Positions 12,301-22,447 of a stretch of DNA of 64,000 nucleotides are shown in pieces. A model generated the notes under the pieces. That model did no database searches. It was given only the letters and a program-made list of their open reading frames with translations, and was not told the DNA's origin. Source of the stretch: Usnea hakonensis (Eukaryota; Ascomycota; Lecanoromycetes; Lecanorales; Parmeliaceae); NCBI GenBank assembly GCA_013423325.1, contig BLJB01000008.1, forward strand, positions 266,066 to 330,065, given 5' to 3'. The translations under genes and the position numbers were made by a program. Position 1 is the stretch's first letter. Each line of letters opens with the position of its first letter.

Positions 12301-13359
12301 CTACATGGCAGCCCTGAGCGCCTGGTTTTCCCTCTTTCTTTCCTTCAACTCCTCCTGATCCTGAGCATATTTCTCCACGCCTTTAGGATCTAGCAGTACC
12401 CTTCGTATCTCGTCGGCAAACTCGACCCTGTCTTCTGCAGCCCACATGCCCGCCCCAATCCTCGGCCACCGCCCGGAATCCTCGCCGACAAAGACTTCGA
12501 CTTCGCTCAAGGGTAACACCTTCATCCGTTGTACGAATCCTAGTCGCGACTGCATCATCTTACCCAAGCCGAGAGCTTTGAACCACTGATAAGTCTCCGT
12601 ATCCATTGTATGATTCATCTGCAGACGCAGACTTCTCAGTCCGCGCAAGGACCTGATGAGCGTAACACCGAGAACACGGCTCCAGCCTGCTTCCTCGTTT
12701 GCAACGCTATCTATCTGCAGCCTAAGTTTCTTCAACAATCGCTTTTGACAGGTCGTCCTTGTGTCCATGAAACGATAGAAAGTGACCACATCGTGAAACG
12801 AAAACGTGTTCGTCGACCAAAGTACACGGTTTGCTTCGTTATAAATCTGCCGACAGACCCGCAGTGCTGTCAGATGCATTTCCTCATAAGGTGATTGTTC
12901 GCTGCGCTTCAAGCGACAGTTTTCGTTAACAAAGGTGTTATGTTGTTGGAGGTGGATTGCGCATCGCGAATGCGCATGCGGCCGAGCCATATCGTCCTGC
13001 GTCACTTCATTCTCCGGACCATCATATTGACACACGGTACTGTGCCAAGGTCGCAAACAATCATCTAGAATAGCGATAGCAGAACCCTTCCCGACGTATT
13101 CGAAATGTATGAGTCGATCTCCAAGCAGTGATGCCCAAATCTTATCGCGGATCTCGAGCGGCAATCGAAGCAAGGGCGAGCATGACGCGTTTCGGAGGAC
13201 ACTGTGGGGTTCAGAAAATTAGGCTTCTCGTGGCTGCAAATGATATGTAGAGGCTCTAGCGTACCGTGCTTTGGTAGCTGCGTCCTTGGCAGCGGTAAAT
13301 GGTGCTCTTCTCTTAGCCTTGCCGGCCGCCTTTTCTTCCTCGCTCTTTCGTTTGGTCAT
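12301..13359 (-). CDS. 2EXR/DUF7730 (F-box-like) domain protein
   Basis: Two exons (13359-13265 and 13201-12301) give 331 residues. Exon 1 encodes a short, highly basic leader (MTKRKSEEEKAAGKAKRRAP), possibly a nuclear signal. Exon 2 opens with LLRLPLEIRDKIWASLLGD, the 2EXR/F-box-like hallmark. After an insert of about 70 residues comes the conserved TALRVCRQIYNEANRVLWSTNTFSF, followed by LRLQIDSVANEE. This is the layout of the large fungal DUF7730 family, whose members have no established biochemical role; a protein-interaction module is usually assumed. The donor (GTACGC) and acceptor (CCACAG) are good and the frame is continuous. The start is the first ATG of the leader exon. Confidence 0.8.
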
Positions 13360-14378
13360 TGTCGCTGAAGTGATTGAAGTGAGAAGATCGGTGTCTAGAG
13401 ATGTGGACTTGTAAGATGAGAACCTTGTACAACGTACGGAGGTCGAACGCCAAGACTCCTTCGGATAATGCCCCGCCTACAAAACGGGGCCGCTTTCCGA
13501 AAACAGAGTTAGCGGGTCGACCTCGCCTAGTTCCGACTGCCTTACCTTCGAGAACAAGCCTTGATCTTTATGCTCGCATTCAATTTTTATTTCAATGCCT
13601 GACTTGCTGCTGATGGTTCCTCTCAAGACGCAGAGGTCAATTGTTTTAGTAACTCAACAGAGGCTTTCGCGATTCATGACAACACACTCTGGGAGAATGG
13701 CACTTGGTCATACTATTGTCTCACCAAGTTCTTCTTGCAATGAAAATTTATGTGCACGACGTGGTGAATAGTCCCATCGTCAAATCCGCGGAAGATATAG
13801 GGTGCATCCAGCATCAGGGAGGGACTAGATTTACAAAGACTCGAAATGTGGAGGGCCACTGAGGAAATGAAGGCACCATCGCCATATCGGATATTTGACC
13901 ACGCTCGCAACCTGCATGAGGCGACCCTCGAGGCAAATCCAGAAACATTATAAGCTTCCCTGTGTTCTTCTTCCTGAAGAATGGATAAAGAATTCTGTGA
14001 TTTCCAAGAGGGTGTGCGCTGTGTATCCCTAGAGTACCCACGGAGAAAAACTCAATGACTCTAGAGCAGGTATTCCTGGACGAGCCTTGAAATCTTGACC
14101 CTCCCCCCGTACTCGTACATGGCTTAGCAGAGAGGAGGATGAAACTGTCGCGATGGCTAAGCACCCCAGCGATTCGCCCTTTGTTTGCTTGCGGGTTCGT
14201 AGAACCACAAACACAAGCCGTCACGAACAGCTAACGCCCCTCTCCGCGGTCCAGCGCCCGTAAGTCTCGCTCAAGGCTTGAGAGTAGAATATCCCGATCT
14301 GTGCGGCTAGGCCTATGTCTTCAAATTCCGTCAGCACTGTTCCAGAGCGAGTTGGCAAAAAAGAGGGGCCAGGAGACT
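13360..14378. other. Intergenic, nothing recognised
   Basis: Several ORFs of 60-136 codons overlap on the minus strand but show no domain, signal peptide or membrane segment. None is supported over the others. Confidence 0.4.
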
Positions 14379-14543
14379 TTACCTGCGGCAGCATTTGAAG
14401 TCTTTGCGGAAGAGACAGAAGATGAAGCTGATGGCGATGATTACTGCAACTATAATGAGTGCTATGACGAGGTCTCTAATCCAGCATAAACCCGAGTACG
14501 AACGGGAATTTGGGCAGTGCCATGGTATGGGTGAGGGTGACAT
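14379..14543 (-). CDS. Candidate 54-residue single-pass membrane microprotein with Cys-Cys tail
   Basis: On the minus strand, an ATG at 14543 opens a frame of 54 residues. It begins MSPSPIPWHCPNSRSYSGLC. A long, very hydrophobic helix follows (DLVIALIIVAVIIAISFIFC), and the frame ends in the basic tail LFRKDFKCCRR. The last two codons overlap a GTAAAG donor-like site, so the true C terminus could lie in another exon. The frame stays open upstream to a TAG near 14604, with a TGCAG acceptor-like site, so a 5' exon is also possible. No homologue is known to me. The case rests on the clean helix with flanking charges and cysteines. Confidence 0.35.
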   Translation of the reverse strand: MSPSPIPWHCPNSRSYSGLCWIRDLVIALIIVAVIIAISFIFCLFRKDFKCCRR

Positions 14544-15742
14544 GTTGAATGATTTCAAAGCAGATAGTCTGCAGGATGAGATGTGTCCGTATTGCGAAAA
14601 GTAGTTGTGCTAGTAATGCGGTATCATGAACAATGTTTAGAACATGTTCAAGATGGAAGAAGAATTGTAAAAAGATGGGCGTCACACGCTCCGCCAAGAC
14701 AAGCAGCCGTGTTACAGAATCGGCTTTTTTCGGCGCACAGCCTTCTTTCTCAGGGGAGGCATCACTTACTACACCAATTGAAGAGGAAAATCTTTCATAG
14801 CTGACGCTACAGTACTACCTTTTTGTTGAGCGGCTGCACTTCATCTTCGTGCTTGTTTGGCAGATGTGAGGCTATCTCAGATCAATCACCAAACACGCAC
14901 ATTGCCCGATGTTGAACAGTGCCAAAATCACAGACTCACCATTAGATCACTCATCCAATATTTGGAAATGAATTAATGCAGTCCGCAGGCTCTCAAGAAT
15001 TTGTAATTCCATTTCCAGTATTCAAAGCAGCAGAAAGCGGTACCAATCAATACCAAAAGCCCCCTACAATTTGGCGATCTTTCTTTTTCAACATGACATT
15101 CTCTGAGGAAGTGGAGGCGCAGCTGTAATATCAATCTTATAAGGTGGTCTTTCCTTCAGCAATTAGTTCCGAATAAATCCATCCGTAGATAATCTTTCCT
15201 TTTGACAAGAGGGAAATGGGTGAAAAAGCACAACGAGATCCAGTCCCACGCGGCCACACATTACCTCTTGTACAAGCATTTGCCTATGCAAAAAGGATTC
15301 CAGCATTAGTATCCTCTTCGTAGTAATAATAGCGATGCTAAAATTAGTGACAACAGATCTCTGCGGCAGATTTACAAATGCTCTTCGCGCAAGCTACATA
15401 CGCGACCGGTAACGCGATTAATGCATGGTAGGGAGAATCTTGTCGACGAGGCGAACATGCGACGTTTTGTAGTGGCTAGAAGACTTGGACATGAACCGAA
15501 AGCACGGTAAGTAGGTACTTTATGAGAGCATGAGTGATAATCTTCCTATGGTCGGCTCCAATGACATACCTAGCGATAAGAGAGAAGCGACGCGCCTCTG
15601 CGTACTAGCGACAAACTTTCTCCTCCCAAAAGCTCCACCACGATATCTAAACCCTGTAAGTAATTCACTTAAAATTTCAATAGCAATACCTCTCACCTGC
15701 ACAAGCTCGTCTTAGCATCTTATCAAGCCCCCTTACTTAGCC
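14544..15742. other. Intergenic, nothing recognised
   Basis: About 1.2 kb of ordinary composition with only short ORFs. The last part should contain the promoter of the secreted-protein gene at 15743. Confidence 0.45.
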
Positions 15743-16426
15743 ATGACTGCAATCATTCAAACACTCACTATTCTCAACTGCCTTTGCGTCACCTTTGCGC
15801 AACCTCCCAGTCCCAGCCCTCTAACCCTTATTATACCCGACCCCAACAGCATTGCAAACACCAGCAACACACCAGCCCCAACACCACTCACAACAGACTC
15901 CATCCACTGTCTCAGAAAACACCGCCGGCCAGACCTGTCTCCGCCGGACTGCCACTACCTTCTGGATAGAATCTTGCTCCAGCAGCCCTGGCCCGACCTC
16001 GTCCGACCGCGGGTTTTCAAGCACAACACGTACGAGACCGACGACGGAAAGGAAGCTCGATCTCGGTGGCGCTATCGCACTTGCGAAGTTCAGGTCTATA
16101 GCACCAGACAACTCGAGCAGGTGATGTCTTTTCTCGAGATTGCTCACGTAGCGGGCCAAATAATTACAAAGTGCGTTGATGATGTCGAGATTCCGGTTGG
16201 TGGCTTGAGTTTCATAGGCGATGAGAGCAAGGGATTTCATATTATCCTTCAAGGAATTCCCGAGGGTTTGTCTGAGACAGGTTTGTCTGCGACAAATTCC
16301 AATGCCTCACAGTCACCGGGTATTAGCGTGTCCAAGCGAGCGAAGCGGTCTCAGTCCAATCTAGAGAAATCTGTAAGATCAACAGGGAATAGAAACGAGG
16401 CATCAATCGAGAAGACTCATCTCTGA
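15743..16426 (+). CDS. Secreted four-cysteine fungal protein
   Basis: An intronless frame of 227 residues begins with a convincing signal peptide (MTAIIQTLTILNCLCVTFAQ, cleavage probably after Ala-Gln). A Pro/Thr/Ser-rich linker follows, then a domain with cysteines spaced C-x13-DC-x43-C-x29-C. Between them are W.Y..C and, after the fourth Cys, PVGGLSFIG. The domain ends with FHIILQG, after which comes a Ser/Asn-rich tail with KRAKR. Similar small secreted proteins are widespread in plant-associated ascomycetes and uncharacterised; an extracellular role is inferred from the signal peptide alone. The next 500 bp contain a broken paralogue in the same orientation, and initially in the same frame. 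Confidence 0.75.
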   Translation: MTAIIQTLTILNCLCVTFAQPPSPSPLTLIIPDPNSIANTSNTPAPTPLTTDSIHCLRKHRRPDLSPPDCHYLLDRILLQQPWPDLVRPRVFKHNTYETDDGKEARSRWRYRTCEVQVYSTRQLEQVMSFLEIAHVAGQIITKCVDDVEIPVGGLSFIGDESKGFHIILQGIPEGLSETGLSATNSNASQSPGISVSKRAKRSQSNLEKSVRSTGNRNEASIEKTHL

Positions 16427-16955
16427 TGCTTCTTCACCGCCGCCGGCGCCACGAACTCGACCTCCAGCCTAACGGCAGCTTGGAATCATCCAGTAAATTG
16501 CTTCGACGCAAGGATTGCCCATCTACAGGAGACTCTATCTAGCGACTGCAACCATATCGCCAACGAAATCATTTACAACCTCTTCGATCCGTACGCGCAA
16601 ACGACTTTCGGTTTCACGGATGCTGCAGATATCAATTTGTCGAGGCCAGAGTATCAGAAGTGGCAGTACGGAGTGCATGGTCACATTGAGGAACGATGAC
16701 GAGACTCAAGTCGACACGTTCAGGTTCATTGACGTTGTAATGACTGCGGTAAGAATGAATGGGAGATGTGTAGTTGACAGATGGGAAATGCCGCTGAACG
16801 GGACCGCGCGCGTCGGTGCTCTTGACCATTCCTTTTATGTCTATATTGGCACGCCGGTAGCGTTGGATTCTGTTTCGAGTGATGTGACCCTCTCGCGAAG
16901 AAGAAGAGGTGAATTCGACATCTCTAGCAACCTCTCTATGCATTGTCCTCGGTAA
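16427..16955 (+). pseudogene. Broken paralogue of the upstream secreted four-cysteine protein
   Basis: Directly after the TGA of the preceding gene, the same frame reads on without a start codon. It matches the preceding protein's cysteine framework almost residue for residue: C-x15-DC-x42-C-x30-C, with KWQYGV just before the third Cys. Near 16675 the frame breaks: reading continues correctly (CMVTLRNDDETQVDTFRF) only after a shift consistent with loss of two bases. The remainder carries PLNGTARVG and FYVYIG, equivalent to PVGGLSFIG and FHIILQG upstream. It ends at 16953-16955. There is no signal peptide and no ATG, so I call it a decayed tandem duplicate. A fused two-domain gene with unusual splicing is the alternative. 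Confidence 0.6.
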
Positions 16956-17230
16956 ATAGTTCTAGACACTGCATTAGATGAAGTCTTCACGGATACAATG
17001 CTTGAATTAGTGACGCCCACAAACACGACAGACCTTGCCATTCAAAGTGTCAAATGAGTGATCTTTTACGTAGAGCTCGAACGCCGCTTGTGTTCCTGAT
17101 CGGATGCTGAGAGTAGAGAAACAAAACACGCATCTCAACAAGAATCAAATTTAAACAAAGAGAAAAACGATGGTCTGTAAGATGAATCCCCTTTACAAGA
17201 GCCTGATCTTCAAAGAAAGTCCCAATGACA

Positions 17231-19904
17231 CTAGTTGTAAAAAGGCCCAAATTCGCCATTCTGAAGTTTGTTGAGGAGACCCGCATTTGATCCTTGAGGA
17301 TTGGTAGGATCAAAATAAACCGTAACAACCATGCCTCGTTCGGGGACATCTGTACATTATCAGAGTGGACTACTAGCAAGTAGAATGGCACTTACGCCCA
17401 GCAGGGTACTGGAACTGATGGGGTCGCCATGCCATTGGCTGAATACAATTGGTGAGTGTTCCAACAAGTACATTCGGTGGTGCCGAGAAGGCTGCAAGAG
17501 CAATGAGAAGAGGTAAGCTTCCAATTAGACCGGCTTGTACCCTAACGCTTCCCATTTGATAATCATAGACTGGAGGTAGAAGCTGAGGCATCCAGTGAGC
17601 TAAGCCCGGAGCAGCGATTTGCTTACGATCACCATTCGCTGAAACAGCAGAGTACATACGTGTGCTATCGAGCCGGATATGGTTGAAGACAAGAGGCCTC
17701 CAGCCTCCGGGATACTCAATAACGTTCAATCTCTGTGCATCGAAAGGTACGACAAATAAATGAGGTGTATCAGGATTTTGTGTGAAGACCGTGGCAATAC
17801 TATAAGGTTGGTCGAGGGAACGACCGATAGGATCATTAGGCCCAATGAGAGTCATATGACCGTTCATCCAACGAAAAGTATAGCCAGGCCTTCGAGTATA
17901 TCCGGTCCTGATATTCGGTGGGGCCCAGTAGCCGTGATCTCCATGTCGAGCGGGTTGTGCTTCGTAGTCAGGGACAAGAGGATCAAGCCGAACATAGAAG
18001 CTGATTCTCGCTGTTACGATTGTTGGACTCGGCCTAGTATTCGTAGCTCTGTCCCCATCAAGCAATGGCTGATCTGGTTCTAGGCCTGTGATGTACGCTT
18101 CAATGTCGGGTCCACTTGCAGTAGTCTTGCCTAGTTGCTGAAAAGTAAGGGTCAAATGCTGAACATCGTCTCGTTGAGACTTCTCAAAATGCACAATATC
18201 ACTAGAAGTCCTCGCACCCCCCTCGTTGCGATCAATGCCTATCTTCTCCTTGTGCCCATGGTCCTCTTCCAGATCTTCGAACTCACCCCAGTCAGACATA
18301 GAGTCCTGGTTGTCGATGTTTGCAATGTTTGATGCCCGATCTTCAAGAGTACTGTCTTCGTCAAGGCCCATTGAAATTGGGAGCGCAAAGACCGCAACCT
18401 CCTGAAGATGGCGTCCGATGTGCACAAAGGTAGGATTTTTCACAAGACAAAGTGGACATTCTTGGCGGGAGATTTCATTTGGCGTTATTACGTTAGAAGG
18501 TTGGCTCTGCCGGTGGTCTTCTGGATATTGCTCACTGTTATCAGCCCGTTGCAGTTGCGTGTCTAGATGAGCCCTTTTTTCGTGGCTGACCCAGTCTTTA
18601 ATGTTATCGTATTGTAGGTCGCCTTCTGGGCAGTTTTGGTACGTACATATGTACGGTCTAAGATCTCTGAGTACATGTCGTCTGACAACGTTGTCAGTTC
18701 CTTGTCACAAGCTGGACAGGTACTCAACTTACTCCCATGCGATGGTTTCAGAGACACGCTTCGAGCAGAGGATGAAGCAGAAAGGACACTCGAAAGCATC
18801 CCCTGAGCAGTAATTCTGTGGCAACGGTGGTATTTTGATGGTGTCTTCGTGGTCTTCTTTGTCCAGAATCCCATAACTTGAGCTTGTATAGACTGAAGAC
18901 ATATCGACCAGATTGACATTGCTTTCGTCGAGTCCGGTAGCTGTAGAGGGCTGAGAGATGACAATCTTCTCCGAACCTTGATGGGAGCTTGACAACGTTC
19001 GAGGTACTGCGACTGCTTTTGCCGCATTGTCAAGCTTCAATTTGTGTCTTCTCCAATGCGCAAACTGTCGCCTTCTATCAGTATTTGCCCTCGCAAGGCG
19101 TTGAATTAAGTAGTTGCTCTCGCATTCTTCTTGTGACTTATTCCCGGATTGCGCAGCTTTCTCAACCAGATGCCTTAAGTCGAAGAAAGCGTAGCACTCC
19201 ATGATATCTACGCCGGTGTCTTGGTCAATTCCTCGATAGTCCCTGGCTTTGGATAGCCCCATCCTCGTTGCCGGGTTCCGTATCTGGAAAGCGAGCTTAT
19301 AGAGCCTGTCGATAATAAGTCTTATATTTTCCAGGACAATGGATGAGATTGATTCTTCTTGGTAACTCATCAGCGTCTCTTCGTTCTCTGAGCTTCCGTC
19401 GCTGCCTTTGTCCATATCGAATTCAGTATGCTCGACGACAATCTGATTGGAGGGGTTCCTGTGGCAATTTGGTTGTTCCGCAGCGACTGCCCAACCAGAA
19501 TGTGGCCGATCTACTTCTTGCTCGACTAGTAGCAGTTAAGCTCGAGCTCTCACATCAAAGGCAACATTGAATCTCCTATACGGGTTTTGAAGGAGACGGA
19601 GGATGGCAGACATACTCTGGTGGATAAATTTCTCAAGATCGTTCAACAATTTACGGGTATATTCATGTACCGTAGGAGCGTCACGAAATCTATAGTCAAG
19701 AGAGCTATGACCTAGATCGTACAAACCAAGGTTTTTAGCCCAGAGACCAAACCTCTGAAATTGGTTCACCAAGGCAGAGGAGAAAGAATCCTCATATTCG
19801 TGAGACCTAGCGGCTTCCTCGAGTAAAATAAAGGAGTCGTATATGCGTTGGCCGATGGTGGCCAAAGCCTCGTCTTTATGTAAAGACTCCGGCGGCGTCT
19901 CCAT
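17231..19904 (-). CDS. Large fungal C2H2 zinc-finger-like protein with uncharacterised C-terminal domain
   Basis: Four exons (19904-19616, 19525-18733, 18681-17396, 17349-17231) sum to exactly 829 codons (828 residues). The N-terminal helical region contains FGLWAKNLGLYDLGHSSLDY, a motif typical of this fungal group. Around 340-450 lie paired cysteines and histidines: ECPFC...CSKR, ICTYQNC, then ECPLC followed by HIGRHLQEVAVFALP. This is the usual fungal degenerate C2H2 array. After an acidic linker comes an unusual 350-residue C-terminal region rich in Pro/Trp/Tyr, which I do not recognise. The last exon encodes GMVVTVYFDPTNPQGSNAG. Introns are short with strong donors (GTATGT, GTAAGT, GTAAGT). 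The gene is divergently paired with the disrupted DUF7580 gene. Confidence 0.75.
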
Positions 19905-20615
19905 GGCGATGAAGACTTGCTTCGCGTCCTGACCTCCTGAATTGCGGTCCTGGTAAGTTTGGCTCGAGTGCTCAACTATTCGGACTGAGCAAGACTTGGT
20001 ATTATGTTTTGGCAGAGTTGGCTGATAGAGCGGTTACGGAGACGTATGATGCCGGATTTAACGTAGCTGCCCGCGCTTGTAGACTGTGGGATGACTATTC
20101 TCGGATATATCAGGCCGTCGCGCGATACTGTCATCAATTCGTAAACTTACGTGTGTTATGTGGCTCGATTCGAGTCTTACTCCGCGGTCCCAGTCATCCA
20201 CAGATTGAGCTTTAGAAATTGGTGGGTGCGCCTTCCTCAGAGTCTTGTCTCCAGCTTTTCGAACGTATTACAAATTAGTGACGGGTTCCGTGAAACATTT
20301 CGGCAGCCTCTAGAGAATCTGCATCTTCTTCTTCCTGATTTGAGAGCTCACTTATGTATCTTTCGTCTAGAAGGGGACATATTTATTCCGTTCATTTCAC
20401 GCAAGGTGCGGGGTAGATATAAGGCTGTATGTTGTATGCTGCTTATAGAAAGTTCCTTCCAGAAGGGGTTAAGACTTGGTGGAAGGACCTGCACAACAAG
20501 AACGGGCCGGGAATACCCCTCACAGCCTGACATATTAACGCACAACCTGTTCGATCAGGGCAGTCGACAACAGGTCTTAAATTTTGAACATTTGGAAGAA
20601 CTTCAGCTGGACACA
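19905..20615. promoter_or_regulatory. Divergent upstream region of the C2H2 and DUF7580 genes
   Basis: About 700 bp separate the two starts. The plus-strand frame from 20151 is open into the DUF7580 gene. It lacks domain character, so I treat it as 5'UTR or promoter. No individual site can be assigned. Confidence 0.3.
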
Positions 20616-22447
20616 ATGAGTGGGTTCGAGATTGCGGGTTTGATACTTGGAGCTGTCCCATTGACGATAGCGGCGCTTAAGCAGTACAAGACGGCTCACG
20701 AGATGCTGTTTAAATTCAAATACAAATCCCTCTACGTGGACCGTTTGATTGAAGCGCTAGAGGAGCAGGAGTATTATTTCGAAACGGAGTTCTTCCTGTT
20801 GCTACGAGCGGCCGGTTTCGCACAGCAAGATGCTAGCACCATCAGTGGAGAGTACCTAAGAACAACACTTGTCAGGAACGACGCAGCGGAAGAGCTCCGC
20901 GAGTATCTTGGCAATAGCTATGATATTTACAGGAAAGCGATTTCTAGATGCGGAGATTCCCTGGGAGAAGTCGTGAGAAATATTGGGGGTCTCGTACCTG
21001 GTCCTCCGGTCAGTGATAAAATCCCGCAAATTTGGCAACGGTTACATGATGGGAACTGATCGTCATCAACTATGAAGTCTGGTGATCTCAAAGAGCTGCT
21101 AAGGGCCAATGAAAGAAAAGAAGGAAAGTACGAGTTCAAGAAACGTATTAAGTTTAGTCTCAAGAAAGACGATCTAGACCGACGGATTACCGAAATCACT
21201 GCGTCTACAAATAGCCTGAAAAGGCTGAGAGAAACCAGTGCCTCGCTACATGACACCGGTATTCCGTCGTCTTCTAGAACCATCGCAAAATTTGCATCCT
21301 TCTTACAACGAATCCAGCGACATGCAAGTTCATTGTATGTGGCAATAGCGCCAAAGCTAGCCTCTGGATGCCACCACGAGCATGGGACCAGGTTCTATCT
21401 CGAAGGTCAATCTGCAATCCTACAGAAGAAACCATTGGCTATCAACTTCAAATTAGCCATCCAAGCAGTGGAAGCGCGTATGGTGGCGGGGAATCTGCGC
21501 CACGAAGTTTGCATCGAGGTGCTCGAGGATCATGAGGCGGAGTATGATATACCAATTTCTCCGAGATTCAAGAGTAATACGCTGATGAACGGTTCAGGCC
21601 GACTCCTCCACAGCGACAGGACCAGTCTAGGGTCAGATTCAACCTCCCTGACTTACCGAGGTCCCCGAGTCTATTGATGACTGAGGTAGAAAACTTATGC
21701 TTATCACTGAGCCAAGCACGGCGGGACGGTAAGCTCGTTAAGGTAGTCCTGTCAGAGCACGGTTGTCTTTGCAGCTGTCACATGTCCACTTCAGCCGGGG
21801 GGTTGATTCCTTCTGGTTGTAGCACCTCGGAAATGGTTACGCTAGAGCAGGTCCTCAATCAGACATCCAGTGATAGACAGTCAGGCGCAAAATGGAGCTT
21901 GATCCAGCGAATGAATTTGTCATTCAATCTGGCCTCATCACTTCTGCAACTTTGCTCTACACCCTGGCTTTCAGAACAATGGACGAAGAGGGCCATCTAC
22001 TTCTGGCGTCTCAGACCATCCTCGCAGGCCAATGATATGGCCCTGACTTTCGAACCAGATCGCCCTTTCATCGTTCACAGCTTCCCTGAGCTTCCAGCAC
22101 CTTGTTCATCACACAAAGTCAATGCTAGGCATCAGTTACTAAATCTAGGTATCCTACTCCTGGAGATCGGACATGAAAGATCCTTCGAGTCTTGGACTTC
22201 TGACCATGGCTACACTTTGGATAGGGCGTATGGCAGTCGATACGATGCCGCATCAGAATGGCTGCGCGATTCTCAAAGCGAATTGGTGCCTTCTTATTAC
22301 GATGCCACAGCTCGTTGTATTGAGTGCACTTTTCAAACAGGGCACGGGCGTCCTTTTCCAGACTGGGAAGATTCCGACTTCAGGAAGTCGATCTGCGACT
22401 TGGTCATCAAACCCTTGTGGGGTAATTGCTCTACAGGGGTCATATAG
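20616..22447 (+). pseudogene. DUF7580-family gene, disrupted
   Basis: Three consecutive segments together cover a full DUF7580 protein. The first (from the ATG at 20616) has the typical hydrophobic start MSGFEIAGLILGAVPLTIAA and continues to 21056. An in-frame TGA follows at 21057-21059, and the same frame resumes with LKELLRANERKEGKYEFKKR. The second break is a frameshift between about 21580 and 21650. The sequence continues in another frame (VRFNLPDLPRSPSLL, then MTEVENLCLSL). It runs into the conserved C-terminal part with NLASSLLQLCSTPWL, LLNLGILLLEIG and FRKSICDLVIKPL. Family members are usually single-exon and of unknown function. The TGA could be a C-to-T change at CGA. Unrecognised introns or sequence error are the alternatives. 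Confidence 0.6.
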
